The notes under the pieces are model-generated. The model saw only the letters and a list, made by a program, of their open reading frames with translations. It had not been told where the DNA came from and ran no database searches. From CAYHCE01 sp964355015 (GTDB lineage: Bacteria > Cyanobacteriota > Cyanobacteriia > PCC-6307 > Cyanobiaceae), in the NCBI GenBank assembly GCA_964355015.1, contig CAYHCE010000002.1:62001-126000 (forward strand): DNA of 64,000 nt, in the 5' to 3' direction. This document shows, piece by piece, positions 18,124 through 27,957 of this stretch. Both the position numbers and the translations under genes were made by a program. The stretch's first letter is position 1; every line of letters begins with the position of its first letter.

Positions 18124-19626
18124 ATGGTGTTCGACTGGTTCCGGCGCAGTGCCACTTCCGCCTCTGACGCGGAGGAACCACTGGCTGCGCCCGCGCCCTC
18201 CCCGGCGGAGCCGGAGCCGGAAACCTCCGGATCAGCGGCTGGCTCAGAGCCCACACCCGAGCCCACACCCGACAGCGCCGTCGAGGCGCCTGCAGCCGCT
18301 GGTGCCGTCGATGCGGAGGCCCTCGAGTGGGCCCGCCAGGCCTATGCCCGCCTCAAGGCCCAGCAGGACGCCGACAAGGGCCAGCCTGAGCCTGAGCCGG
18401 AATCGACGGCCCCGGCAATGATCCAGGCCCCGGCGGCGGCCCCGGCGCCGGGGCTTTCTCTGCTGGAGCAGGCCGCTGCACAAAGGGCCGAGCGCCAGCA
18501 GGAACTTCTCTCCCGCCCCGGCGAAGAGGGAGCCGTTGCCGCCACCCCGGCCGAGCGCTCCCCCGCGCCAGCGGGCCCCGCTCCCGCTTCCAGCGAGGAT
18601 CAGGCACCCCAACTCGGTTCCTTCGACGCCGATTTCACCTGGTCGGCCGAGGTGCTCGCGGCCCAGGGACGTCGCGTCGACCAGGTGTCGCTCGAGGAGA
18701 TTGACTGGCTGGGGCGTCTCCGCCGTGGCCTCGAGAAGACCAGGCGCGGTTTCGTCACCCAGCTGCTCGACACCCTCGGCGACGATCCGCTCACCCCCGA
18801 GGTGGTCGACGATCTTGAAACCACCCTGCTGAGGGCCGATGTGGGGGTGCAGGCCACCGAGCAGGTGCTGGATGCCCTGCGCAAGCGCCTCAACGAGGAG
18901 GTGGTGGAACCGGCCGAAGGCCTCCGGTTTCTCAAGGAGCAGCTGCGGAATCTGCTCGAGATCCCGATCGATGCCAGTGGTCAGCTCCTGCTGGCTCCGC
19001 AGCGGGACCGCCTCAATGTCTGGTTGCTGGTGGGAGTGAACGGCGTGGGCAAGACCACTACCCTCGGCAAGCTGGCCCATCTGGCCGTGCGCAGCGGCTA
19101 CAGCTGCCTGATCGCAGCCGCTGACACCTTCCGGGCGGCCGCCGTTCAGCAGGTCACCGTCTGGGGCGAGCGCAGCGGCGTGCCAGTGATCGCCAACCCG
19201 AGCGCCAATGCCGATCCGGCCGCCGTGGTCTTCGACGCGATCGGTGCGGCCCGGTCCAAGGGCACCGAGCTGGTGCTGGTCGATACCGCAGGTCGTCTCC
19301 AGACCAAGCACAACCTGATGGAGGAGCTGAGCAAGGTGCGTCGCATCATCGACAAGCTGGCACCGGAGGCGGTGGTGGAGTCCCTGCTCGTGCTCGACGC
19401 CAGCCAGGGTCAGAACGGCCTGCGCCAGGCCATGGCCTTCGCCAGCGCCGCCGGTCTCACCGGCGTGGTGCTCACCAAGCTCGACGGCAGCGCCCGTGGC
19501 GGCGTGGCCCTGGCGGTGGCCTCCGAGGCAGCCCTGCCGATCCGCTTCATCGGTGCCGGCGAAGGCATCCGCGACCTGCGGCCGTTCAACAGCTTCGAAT
19601 TCGTCGAAGCGTTGCTGTCCAGCTGA
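18124..19626 (+). CDS. ftsY: signal recognition particle receptor FtsY
   Basis: 500 residues. The first ~165 are a Pro/Ala/Glu-rich acidic extension (A domain). The helical N domain follows (about 190-280) and then the SRP-GTPase G domain: GVNGVGKTTTLGKLA near 305, DTFRAAAVQQ, LVDTAGRLQ and TKLDGSARGG. It receives ribosome-SRP complexes at the plasma and thylakoid membranes for co-translational insertion. It follows nusB by 7 bases, so both are probably in one transcript with the DUF502 gene. Confidence 0.96.
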   Translation: MVFDWFRRSATSASDAEEPLAAPAPSPAEPEPETSGSAAGSEPTPEPTPDSAVEAPAAAGAVDAEALEWARQAYARLKAQQDADKGQPEPEPESTAPAMIQAPAAAPAPGLSLLEQAAAQRAERQQELLSRPGEEGAVAATPAERSPAPAGPAPASSEDQAPQLGSFDADFTWSAEVLAAQGRRVDQVSLEEIDWLGRLRRGLEKTRRGFVTQLLDTLGDDPLTPEVVDDLETTLLRADVGVQATEQVLDALRKRLNEEVVEPAEGLRFLKEQLRNLLEIPIDASGQLLLAPQRDRLNVWLLVGVNGVGKTTTLGKLAHLAVRSGYSCLIAAADTFRAAAVQQVTVWGERSGVPVIANPSANADPAAVVFDAIGAARSKGTELVLVDTAGRLQTKHNLMEELSKVRRIIDKLAPEAVVESLLVLDASQGQNGLRQAMAFASAAGLTGVVLTKLDGSARGGVALAVASEAALPIRFIGAGEGIRDLRPFNSFEFVEALLSS

Positions 19627-19699
19627 GCTGCTGAGCAGGCCCTCCTGCCGTGGTGGCACGGCCCATCACTGCTACCGTGCATCACCCACAGCCGCTCCA

Positions 19700-21094
19700 T
19701 TGAGCCGCACGCCGCCGCCACGACGCGTGCCCCAGCCTCCGCCCCGGCCCCACCAGGGCCTCACGGCATCGGCTTCGCTGCGTCAGCTGCTCGACAGCCT
19801 CAGCCGCGAGCAGCGCCGCACCCAGGAGCTGATCGCCTCGCTGGGGTTCGCCCTGCGCAGCTTCACCAACCTCGACCGTTTCCTGGAGCTGGTGCCCCTG
19901 GTGAGCTCCAGGCTGGTGGAGGCGGAGGGCAGCCTGCTGGTGGTGTTCCACCCGGATGGGCGCCTCTGGCGGGAGCAGCTTCAGGCCACACCGGCCGATC
20001 GCTGCGCCGAACTGCTGCACCAGCTCGGCAGCCTCGACGATCACGCCGTGGCCGGCAGCGAAGAGGAGCGGGTGGCCCTGCTCGATCTTCACGTGCGCCG
20101 GCTGCTCGGGGACGCGCCGCTGTTCGGCACCTCCGTGGTGGCCCGCAACAGTCAGCGTGGTCGCCTCTACGTGTTCGGCGCTGCGGAGGGGATGAGCTGG
20201 AGCGACGTCCATCGCCGCCATGTGCAGCTCGTCGCCGATCTCACCGGCGTGGCGATCGAGAATGAGCTGCTGCAGGCGGACATGCGGCGCCATGAACGCC
20301 TCGATCGCCAGCTGAGCACGGGTGCGGAGATCCAGGCTCAGTTGCTGCCCGACCGCTGTCCGGTGATCGAGGGCGTGGAGCTGGCGGCCCTCTGCCGCCC
20401 TGCCTTCGAGGTCGGCGGCGACTACTACGACTTCATCCCGACCCGGCCGCAGCTGGTGGGTCGCCGTCGGGAAACCTCGCGCTGGTCGCTGGTGATGGGC
20501 GATGTGATGGGGAAGGGGGTGCCGGCCGGCCTGCTGATGACCCTGCTGCGGGGCATGCTCCGGGCTGAGGTGCTCAGCGGACACTCACCCGATCGCATTC
20601 TTCACGACCTCAACGAGCTGGCCCAGGAGGACCTCGCCCACTCGCACCGTTTCGTCACCCTCTTCTATTCGGATTACGATCCCCGTACCCGGGTTCTGCG
20701 CTATGCCAACGCCGCCCATAATCCGCCGCTGATCTGGCGTCGCCAGCGCCACAGGGTCGAACGGCTCGATGCGCCCGGTCTGCTGATCGGTCTGCAGCCG
20801 GAAGCTCAGTACGGCTGCGAGCGGGTGGTGCTCGAGCCCGGCGACGTCTTGCTCTACTACACCGATGGGGTGACGGAGGCATCAGGGCTGACCGGCGACC
20901 GCTTCGACGAGGAGCGGCTGATGCGCAGCCTGGTTTCCGCCTGCCGCTCCGGCCTCGGAGCCCAGGGGATCCTCGATCAGCTGTTCGATCGCCTGGATCG
21001 CTTCGTCGGGCAGGACCGCCACCTGGAGGACGACGCCTCGATGGTGGTGCTGAAGGTGCGGGAGGAGGTGATGCTGCCCTCCCTGCCTGGCTGA
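19700..21094 (+). CDS. PP2C-type (RsbU/SpoIIE) serine phosphatase with N-terminal GAF-like sensor
   Basis: About 464 residues from TTG 19700; the open frame extends into ftsY but homology begins here. Residues ~60-190 have a GAF-like pattern (FTNLDRFLELVPLVSSRLVEAEGSLLVVFHPDG... VADLTGVAIENELL). The catalytic SpoIIE domain shows metal-binding FEVGGDYYDFI, VMGDVMGKGVPAGLLM and LLYYTDGVTEA. Such enzymes dephosphorylate anti-sigma-factor antagonists. No partner switch genes (RsbV/W type) are adjacent, so the target is unknown. Exact start is uncertain: GTG 19727 is also in frame. Confidence 0.87.
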   Translation: MSRTPPPRRVPQPPPRPHQGLTASASLRQLLDSLSREQRRTQELIASLGFALRSFTNLDRFLELVPLVSSRLVEAEGSLLVVFHPDGRLWREQLQATPADRCAELLHQLGSLDDHAVAGSEEERVALLDLHVRRLLGDAPLFGTSVVARNSQRGRLYVFGAAEGMSWSDVHRRHVQLVADLTGVAIENELLQADMRRHERLDRQLSTGAEIQAQLLPDRCPVIEGVELAALCRPAFEVGGDYYDFIPTRPQLVGRRRETSRWSLVMGDVMGKGVPAGLLMTLLRGMLRAEVLSGHSPDRILHDLNELAQEDLAHSHRFVTLFYSDYDPRTRVLRYANAAHNPPLIWRRQRHRVERLDAPGLLIGLQPEAQYGCERVVLEPGDVLLYYTDGVTEASGLTGDRFDEERLMRSLVSACRSGLGAQGILDQLFDRLDRFVGQDRHLEDDASMVVLKVREEVMLPSLPG

Positions 21095-21151
21095 GCCTCG
21101 CCGCCCTGATGGGATGCGAAGCTGACGAGTCGTGCTGGGATCCTGGCTTCG

Positions 21152-22633
<1,482 letters not shown>

Positions 22634-22650
22634 GCTTGGAGAAGTTGTCG

Positions 22651-22696
22651 AGCGCCACCACCTTCGGGGTTGGCGCTCCGGGGTTTCCCCGGCGCC
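22651..22696 (+). promoter_or_regulatory. overlapping alternative hairpins before the RRM gene
   Basis: AGCGCCA (22651-22657) can pair with TGGCGCT (22671-22677). Alternatively GGCG (22672-22675) plus CCGGGG (22678-22683) can pair with CCCCGGCGCC (22687-22696) around a TTT loop. The two stems share bases 22672-22677 and exclude each other. The second lacks a U-tract, so it is not a classical terminator. The pair lies 49 bases before the GTG of the RNA-binding protein, a position fit for mRNA-structure control; this is inference. Confidence 0.35.
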
Positions 22697-22744
22697 GACG
22701 GCACCCGGTTCCACAGTCTTCGGTCCAATCGGTCTCTACGGTCA

Positions 22745-23101
22745 GTGAGCATTTTCGTCGGCAACCTCCCCTTCCGCGCGGAGCAGGAAGACGTGGCTGA
22801 GCTGTTCGCCCCCTTCGGTGAGGTGGTCAGTTGTTCCCTCCCTCTCGAGAGGGACACGGGCCGCAAGCGCGGCTTCGCCTTCGTGGAGATGGCCGATGAG
22901 GCCACCGAGAGCCGAGCCATCGATGGTCTGCAGAATGCCGAGTTGATGGGTCGACCGCTGCGGATCAACAGGGCCGAGCCCCGGGGTGCCGGCGGTCCCC
23001 GCCGCAGCGGTGGGGGTGGTGGCTACGGCGGGGGCGGTTACGGCGGGGGCGGCCAGGCCGAGCGCGGCAGCAGGGGCTGGGAAGACCGCAGCCGGGCCTA
23101 G
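22745..23101 (+). CDS. RRM RNA-binding protein with glycine-rich tail
   Basis: 118 residues from GTG 22745. One RNA recognition motif fills residues 1-80, with RNP2 IFVGNL and RNP1 RKRGFAFVEM. The tail is GGGGYGGGG-type and ends in Arg/Ser. This is the cyanobacterial Rbp type, single-RRM proteins often induced by cold and, in some species, used to place thylakoid-protein mRNAs. The upstream 110 bases hold the alternative hairpins noted above. It converges on dusA, with two bases between stop codons. Confidence 0.92.
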   Translation: MSIFVGNLPFRAEQEDVAELFAPFGEVVSCSLPLERDTGRKRGFAFVEMADEATESRAIDGLQNAELMGRPLRINRAEPRGAGGPRRSGGGGGYGGGGYGGGGQAERGSRGWEDRSRA

Positions 23102-23103
23102 GC

Positions 23104-24114
23104 CTACTGGCCCCCTTCCTCCAACTGAAGAGCCGCCTCTTCCAGCACCTCTGGGCCGGCACCGCCAGCGCCGGCGGCTTCCCCCAGCCGTCGGCGCCAC
23201 TGGCGCGCCCCGGGTACCCCTTCCACCAGATGCACCAGATGACGGGCGATCGGCCACAGCCGGCCGCCGCCGTCACACCATCGGCTGGCGTAGGGGATCA
23301 GACCCCGCACCACCGCTGACGCCGTCGCGGGCTGCCGATCGGGGCTGCCGAACAGATCGCCGTCCACTGCGGCCCAGCGCAGCGGATGGTCGTAGGCGGC
23401 GCGGCCCACCATCACCCCGTCCACGAGGGCGAGCTGCTCCCGGCAGCTGGGCAGATCCTGCAGGCCACCGTTGATCTCGATCGTGAGCCCGGCCCGCTCT
23501 CGCTTGAGTCGATGCACCAGGTCGTGGCGCAGGGGAGGAACCGTGCGGTTCTGCCTGGGATCCAGCCCGGAAAGGATGGCCTTGCGTGCATGCACGCTGA
23601 AGCGCGCAGCCCCAGCCGTGGCCACTATGTCCACGAATCCGAGCAACTCCTCGTAGCTGTCGCGTGTGTCGATGCCGATCCGGTGTTTCACCGTGACCGG
23701 CAGGGGACCGGCGTTGGCCATCGCCTCCACGCAGCGGGCTACCCGCTCAGGCTCCGCCATCAGGCAGGCGCCGAATCTCCCCTTCTGAACCTTTTCGCTC
23801 GGACAGCCCACGTTGATGTTGAGCTCGTCGTAGCCCCAGGCGGCTGCCAGCCGGGCCGCTTCCGCCAGGAGCAGCGGGTCGTCTCCTCCCACCTGCAGCG
23901 CCAGCGGCTTCTCGCAGGGATCGAAATCCAGCAGGGTCTCCCGGCGGCCATGATGCAGAGCCTGGGCCACGACCATCTCGGTGTACAGCAGCCCGCGCCG
24001 GGTGATCTGCCGCATCAGCATCCGGAAGTGCCGATCCGTGCAGTCCATCATCGGCGCCACACTGAAGCGGTACGCCCCCAGCGCCGGCGTCGGTTTGCCT
24101 TGCCCCTCGGTCAT
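23104..24114 (-). CDS. dusA: tRNA-dihydrouridine synthase, DusA type
   Basis: 336 residues. FMN-dependent reduction of uridines in the tRNA D-loop. The N-terminus has FSVAPMMDCTDRHFR, then the flavin-site ALQVGGDDP, the catalytic cysteine in NINVGCPSEKVQ with GRFGACLM, VTVKHRIGID and the phosphate loop INGGLQD plus DGVMVGRAAY. Length and motifs fit DusA rather than DusB. The C-terminus after about residue 290 is Ala/Gly-rich and variable. It starts 6 bases from the divergent flavoprotein gene. Confidence 0.93.
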   Translation of the reverse strand: MTEGQGKPTPALGAYRFSVAPMMDCTDRHFRMLMRQITRRGLLYTEMVVAQALHHGRRETLLDFDPCEKPLALQVGGDDPLLLAEAARLAAAWGYDELNINVGCPSEKVQKGRFGACLMAEPERVARCVEAMANAGPLPVTVKHRIGIDTRDSYEELLGFVDIVATAGAARFSVHARKAILSGLDPRQNRTVPPLRHDLVHRLKRERAGLTIEINGGLQDLPSCREQLALVDGVMVGRAAYDHPLRWAAVDGDLFGSPDRQPATASAVVRGLIPYASRWCDGGGRLWPIARHLVHLVEGVPGARQWRRRLGEAAGAGGAGPEVLEEAALQLEEGGQ

Positions 24115-24120
24115 TTCCCC

Positions 24121-25404
24121 ATGCTGCCCGTCGACTGGTCCCTGGTGGTGGCCGGGGGCGGCCCCGCCGGCTACATGGCGGCCATCACCGCAGCGGAGCA
24201 GGGCCTGCGGTGCGTGCTGCTGCTGGAGGCCACGTCACGGCCGCTCGGCAAGGTGCTGATCAGCGGTGGTGGTCGCTGCAACGTGACCCACGCCTGCTGG
24301 GATCCTCGCGCCCTGGCGGGCCACTACCCCAGGGGATCGCGGGCCCTGCAGGGGCCGTTCAGCCGTTTCGACAGCGGCGACACCCTGGCCTGGTTCGCCG
24401 AACGGGGTCTGGAACTCGTTGAGGAGCCTGACGGTCGCCTCTTCCCTCGCAGCAATCGCTCCAGCAGCGTGGCGGCAACACTGGAGCGGGCTGCGGCTGC
24501 GGCCGGCGTCGTCGTCTGGCGCGGAGCAGCCCTGAAGCAGGCCGAGCGCCTGCCCGAGGGAGGCTTCGCGCTACGGCTGCGCCTGACGCCCGGCGTTGCG
24601 CCTGCTCCGGCGCAGGGCGGTGCGGAGCGGCTGCTCTGCCGTCAGCTGCTGCTGGCCACCGGCGGTCACCCCAGCGGTCGTCAGCTTGCCGCCGAACTGG
24701 GCCATGCCGTGGTGTCGCCGGTGCCGTCCCTGTTCACCCTGGCGCTGGAGTCCAATCCCCTTGCCTCCCTCAGTGGTGTGGTGATGGATCCGGTGGAACT
24801 GGAGCTGCGGTTGGGCGGTCAGGGCTTCCGCCAGCAGGGCATCCTGCTGATCACCCACTGGGGGGTGAGCGGTCCGGCCACCCTGCGCCTGACGGCTTTC
24901 GCCGCCAGGGCCCTCAAGGATGCCGGCTATCGGGCCGATCTGCGGCTCGACTGGAGCGGTGGGCGCTCCCCGAACGAACTGACGGAGCTGTTCGAGCAGG
25001 GCCGCCGCCTGCAGGCGCGTCGCCAGCTGGCCACGGCCCGGCCCTGGCCCGATCTGAGCCGTCGTCTCTGGCTGCATCTGCTGCAGCTCCATGGGGTCGA
25101 GGCACAGAAGCGCTGGGCCGATCTCAGCCGGCGTGAGGAGCAGCGGCTCAGCGAGGCGCTGCGGGGCAGCCGCTACCGCGTCAGCGGCCGGGGACCGTTC
25201 GGCGAGGAGTTCGTCACGGCCGGTGGGGTGGCGCTGGGGGAGATGAACCTGGCCACGATGGAAAGCCGGCGGGTGCCTGGGCTGTACCTGGCCGGCGAAC
25301 TGCTCGATGTGGATGGGGTGACCGGAGGATTCAACTTCCAGCACTGCTGGACGAGCGGCTGGTTGGCCGGCCGGGCGATCGCCGCGGCCGGGCTGCCGGT
25401 CTGA
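24121..25404 (+). CDS. NAD(P)/FAD-dependent oxidoreductase (BaiN/HI0933 family)
   Basis: 427 residues. The Rossmann dinucleotide motif VVAGGGPAGYMAAITAAEQG starts near residue 8, followed by the family hallmark GKVLISGGGRCNVTH and the C-terminal GGVALGEMNLATMES... LYLAGELLDVDGVTGGFNFQ. The family covers flavoproteins of mostly unknown substrate. The start ATG 24121 is 6 bases from the dusA start on the other strand, so the promoters of the pair must lie inside the opposing genes or be very compact. It converges on pilC with 4 bases between stops. Confidence 0.9.
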   Translation: MLPVDWSLVVAGGGPAGYMAAITAAEQGLRCVLLLEATSRPLGKVLISGGGRCNVTHACWDPRALAGHYPRGSRALQGPFSRFDSGDTLAWFAERGLELVEEPDGRLFPRSNRSSSVAATLERAAAAAGVVVWRGAALKQAERLPEGGFALRLRLTPGVAPAPAQGGAERLLCRQLLLATGGHPSGRQLAAELGHAVVSPVPSLFTLALESNPLASLSGVVMDPVELELRLGGQGFRQQGILLITHWGVSGPATLRLTAFAARALKDAGYRADLRLDWSGGRSPNELTELFEQGRRLQARRQLATARPWPDLSRRLWLHLLQLHGVEAQKRWADLSRREEQRLSEALRGSRYRVSGRGPFGEEFVTAGGVALGEMNLATMESRRVPGLYLAGELLDVDGVTGGFNFQHCWTSGWLAGRAIAAAGLPV

Positions 25405-25408
25405 GCGC

Positions 25409-26812
25409 TCAGCGGATCTTGTCGAAGATCGAGAACATCGGTAAATACATCGCAACAAGAATGGCCCCCACGATGATGCCCACCATCACGATCATCACGG
25501 GCTCCAGCAGCGCAGTGAGAGCCTTCACGGCGGTGCTCACCTCATCGTCATAGAAATCGGCCACCTTGGAGAGCATGGCGTCCATCTCGCCGGTTTCCTC
25601 GCCGATGGCGAGCATGCTCAGGGCCATCTCCGGGAAAACCCGCTTGCGCGCGAGTGCCACACTCAGCGGGATGCCGTTCTGAATCTCCCTATGGCAGGCC
25701 TCGATCGCGTCGGCGATCACCGAATTGCCCGAGGTCTCCCGTACGATTTCGAGGCTCATGAGAATCGGCACACCCGCGCGGCTGAGCGAGCTGAAGGTGC
25801 GACAGAACTGTGCTGTGGTGGTCTTCTGGATCAGGTCACCGAAGAGTGGAACTTTCAGAATGGCCCCATCGACCTGACGACGGCCGAGCGGAGTTCTGTA
25901 GTAGCCCAGGAAGAGCCAACCGGCAATGACCAGGCCGCCGACCAGAAAAAACGAAAAACTGGAACGCAGCAACTTGCTGAGATTCACCATCATCTGGGTG
26001 AAAACGGGCAGATCTGCCCCGAGTTGCTCGAAGATGCCGGCAAAGGTGGGGATCAGGAAGATGGTCATCCCCAGGAAGACCGCTATGGCGATCAACAACA
26101 CGAGAACGGGATAGGCCAGTGCACCTTTGACCTGATTCTGCAGCTTCGCGTTCTGCTCCAGCAGCAGAGCCAGCCGTTTCAGCGATTCATCGAGAACGCC
26201 GCCCAGCTCGCCGGCTTCGATCATCGCGATGCTGAGGCGATCGAACACCTGCGGCCAGCGGCGCAGCGCCACCCCCAGGCTGACGCCCTGGCTGACCTCG
26301 CTGCTCACCGCTTCCAGGGCCCGGCGGAACAGCGGCTTCTTCTGCTGGCGGGCCAGCAGCGAGAGGCTGCGCACGATCGGCACCCCCGAATCCACCAGCG
26401 CCGAGAGCTTGCTGGCGAACACGGCCTTGTCGCGGATGCTGGGCTTGGCTTCGAACAGGGTGCCGAGATCCTGGCCGAACAGCTTGCTGGCTCCTTTCGA
26501 CCGGGTGGCCTGAACCGAACGGGTGGAGACGGCCGGCACCACCGAAGTGGCCAGGATGCCCCGGCGCCGCAGCTCCCGCTTGGCGGCCATCAGATCGGGG
26601 GCCGCGAGCTGAAGTTCCTTCCGTTGGCTGCGCTGGTTGGTGTAGCTGGCCGTGAACATGGGGATGGGTCCTTCCACCGCAGGGACGACGGAGCTGGGCA
26701 GGATCCCGCGACGCCTCAGATCCCGCTTGGCGCTGGGCAGATCGACCGCCGACAGCAGCAGTTCCCGCGGGTCTCCCTTCGGAGTGGTGTAGGTGGCCCG
26801 AAAGGAAGGCAT
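25409..26812 (-). CDS. pilC: type IV pilus inner-membrane platform protein PilC
   Basis: 467 residues. Two GspF/PilC domains: the first at about 125-250 (KLSALVDSGVPIVRSLSLLA, MIEAGELGGVLDESL), the second from about 325 (FSSLSRAGVPILMSLEIV, LAIGEETGEMDAMLSKVA), with three membrane segments (VLVLLIAIAVFLGMTIFLIP, SFFLVGGLVIAGWLFLGYY and MIVMVGIIVGAILVAMYLP). Unusually, the N-terminus carries two copies of a ~45-residue module (residues 4-48 and 53-97, 26 of 45 identical). ATG at the second copy (MFTASYTN) is a possible internal start. It is the last gene of the pilB-pilT-pilC operon. Confidence 0.95.
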   Translation of the reverse strand: MPSFRATYTTPKGDPRELLLSAVDLPSAKRDLRRRGILPSSVVPAVEGPIPMFTASYTNQRSQRKELQLAAPDLMAAKRELRRRGILATSVVPAVSTRSVQATRSKGASKLFGQDLGTLFEAKPSIRDKAVFASKLSALVDSGVPIVRSLSLLARQQKKPLFRRALEAVSSEVSQGVSLGVALRRWPQVFDRLSIAMIEAGELGGVLDESLKRLALLLEQNAKLQNQVKGALAYPVLVLLIAIAVFLGMTIFLIPTFAGIFEQLGADLPVFTQMMVNLSKLLRSSFSFFLVGGLVIAGWLFLGYYRTPLGRRQVDGAILKVPLFGDLIQKTTTAQFCRTFSSLSRAGVPILMSLEIVRETSGNSVIADAIEACHREIQNGIPLSVALARKRVFPEMALSMLAIGEETGEMDAMLSKVADFYDDEVSTAVKALTALLEPVMIVMVGIIVGAILVAMYLPMFSIFDKIR

Positions 26813-26821
26813 GGGATTGCT

Positions 26822-27901
26822 TCAGGCGGCGCTGCCCAGCAGGCGGTTCAGCTCATCCGGCTTGGTGGATCTGGAGCGGGCTTCCTCCACCGAGATCTGT
26901 CCCTGTTGGACAAGACCGGCCAGGGCCTTTTCAAGGGTCTGCATGCCCATCTGGCCGCCGGTCTGGATCTGGGAATAGATCTGGGCCGTTTTCCCCTCCC
27001 GCATCAGGTTGGCCAGGGCGGGAGTATTGATCATGATTTCCTGCGCCATGACGCGGCCATAGCCGTGGTGCGAAGGGGCGCTGCGTCGGCAGAGCGTCTG
27101 GGCGAAGATGGCCGCAAGGCTGCTGCTCAGCTGGGTACGGATCTGGCTCTGCTGGCCGGCGGGAAAGACGTCCACCATGCGGTCCACGGTCTGGGCGGCG
27201 GAGCTCGTGTGGAGGGTCGCGAACACCAGATGACCGGTTTCGGCGGCGGTGATGGCCAGCTGAATCGTCTCCAGGTCGCGCATTTCTCCCACCATGATCA
27301 CATCCGGATCCTCACGCAGGGCGGCCCGCAGGGCGTTGCTGAAACTCTTGGTGTCTTCATTCAGCTGCCTTTGGTGAATCAGGCTCTTGTCGTTGGTGTA
27401 GGTGAACTCGATCGGGTCCTCGATCGTGATGATGTGTTCAGACCGGGTGTTGTTGATGTGATCGACAAGCGATGCCAGGGTGGTGCTCTTGCCGGACCCT
27501 GTCGGACCTGTCACCAGGACCAGCCCGGAGGGTCGGTTGGTGATATCCACCACTACGGGGGGAAGCCCGAGCTCCTGCGGTGTCGGCACCTTGCTGTTCA
27601 GGGCCCGCATCGCAGCTGCATAGCTTCCCCGCTGGCTATAGACATTGATGCGGAAACGGGCCAGTCCCTTCAGGCCATAGGAACAGTCCAGTTCCCAGGT
27701 CTGCTCGAGCTGCTTGCGCTGGGCATTGTTGAGAATCGAAAAGATCATCCGGTTGCAGGCTTCCTCGCTGAGAGCCGTATCCCGCATCGGTCTCAACTCG
27801 CCATTGAATCGGCCATAGGGCTGCTGACCCGCAGTCAGGTGGAGGTCACTGCCCTTCTGTTGCACCAGTTCCTGCATCAACTCCTCGATCTGGAGCTCCA
27901 T
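26822..27901 (-). CDS. pilT: pilus retraction ATPase PilT
   Basis: 359 residues from ATG 27901; the open frame reaches 27997, but that would overlap pilB and lacks homology. Walker A TGPTGSGKST at 131-140, the Asp-box IITIEDPIEF, Walker B DVIMVGEMRD, the His-box HLVFATLHTSSA and the C-terminal GQMGMQTLEKAL are all typical. It powers pilus retraction for twitching motility and DNA uptake. Ten bases separate its stop from pilC. Confidence 0.95.
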   Translation of the reverse strand: MELQIEELMQELVQQKGSDLHLTAGQQPYGRFNGELRPMRDTALSEEACNRMIFSILNNAQRKQLEQTWELDCSYGLKGLARFRINVYSQRGSYAAAMRALNSKVPTPQELGLPPVVVDITNRPSGLVLVTGPTGSGKSTTLASLVDHINNTRSEHIITIEDPIEFTYTNDKSLIHQRQLNEDTKSFSNALRAALREDPDVIMVGEMRDLETIQLAITAAETGHLVFATLHTSSAAQTVDRMVDVFPAGQQSQIRTQLSSSLAAIFAQTLCRRSAPSHHGYGRVMAQEIMINTPALANLMREGKTAQIYSQIQTGGQMGMQTLEKALAGLVQQGQISVEEARSRSTKPDELNRLLGSAA

Positions 27902-27957
27902 GAACCTGTGCCGCGATGGGATGGATTCTGAACTCTGGGCCGCCCGGTTCGCAAGCC

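Noticed and set aside
25375..25382. HIP1 palindrome GCGATCGC (also at 4096-4103 and 9554-9561)
   Set aside because: The repeat is known in cyanobacteria, but I noticed only a few copies in 64 kb, close to what GC-rich sequence gives by chance; not treated as a feature.
25691..27931. 746-codon plus-strand open frame opposite pilC and pilT
   Set aside because: It spans two well-supported genes of the opposite strand and shows no domain.
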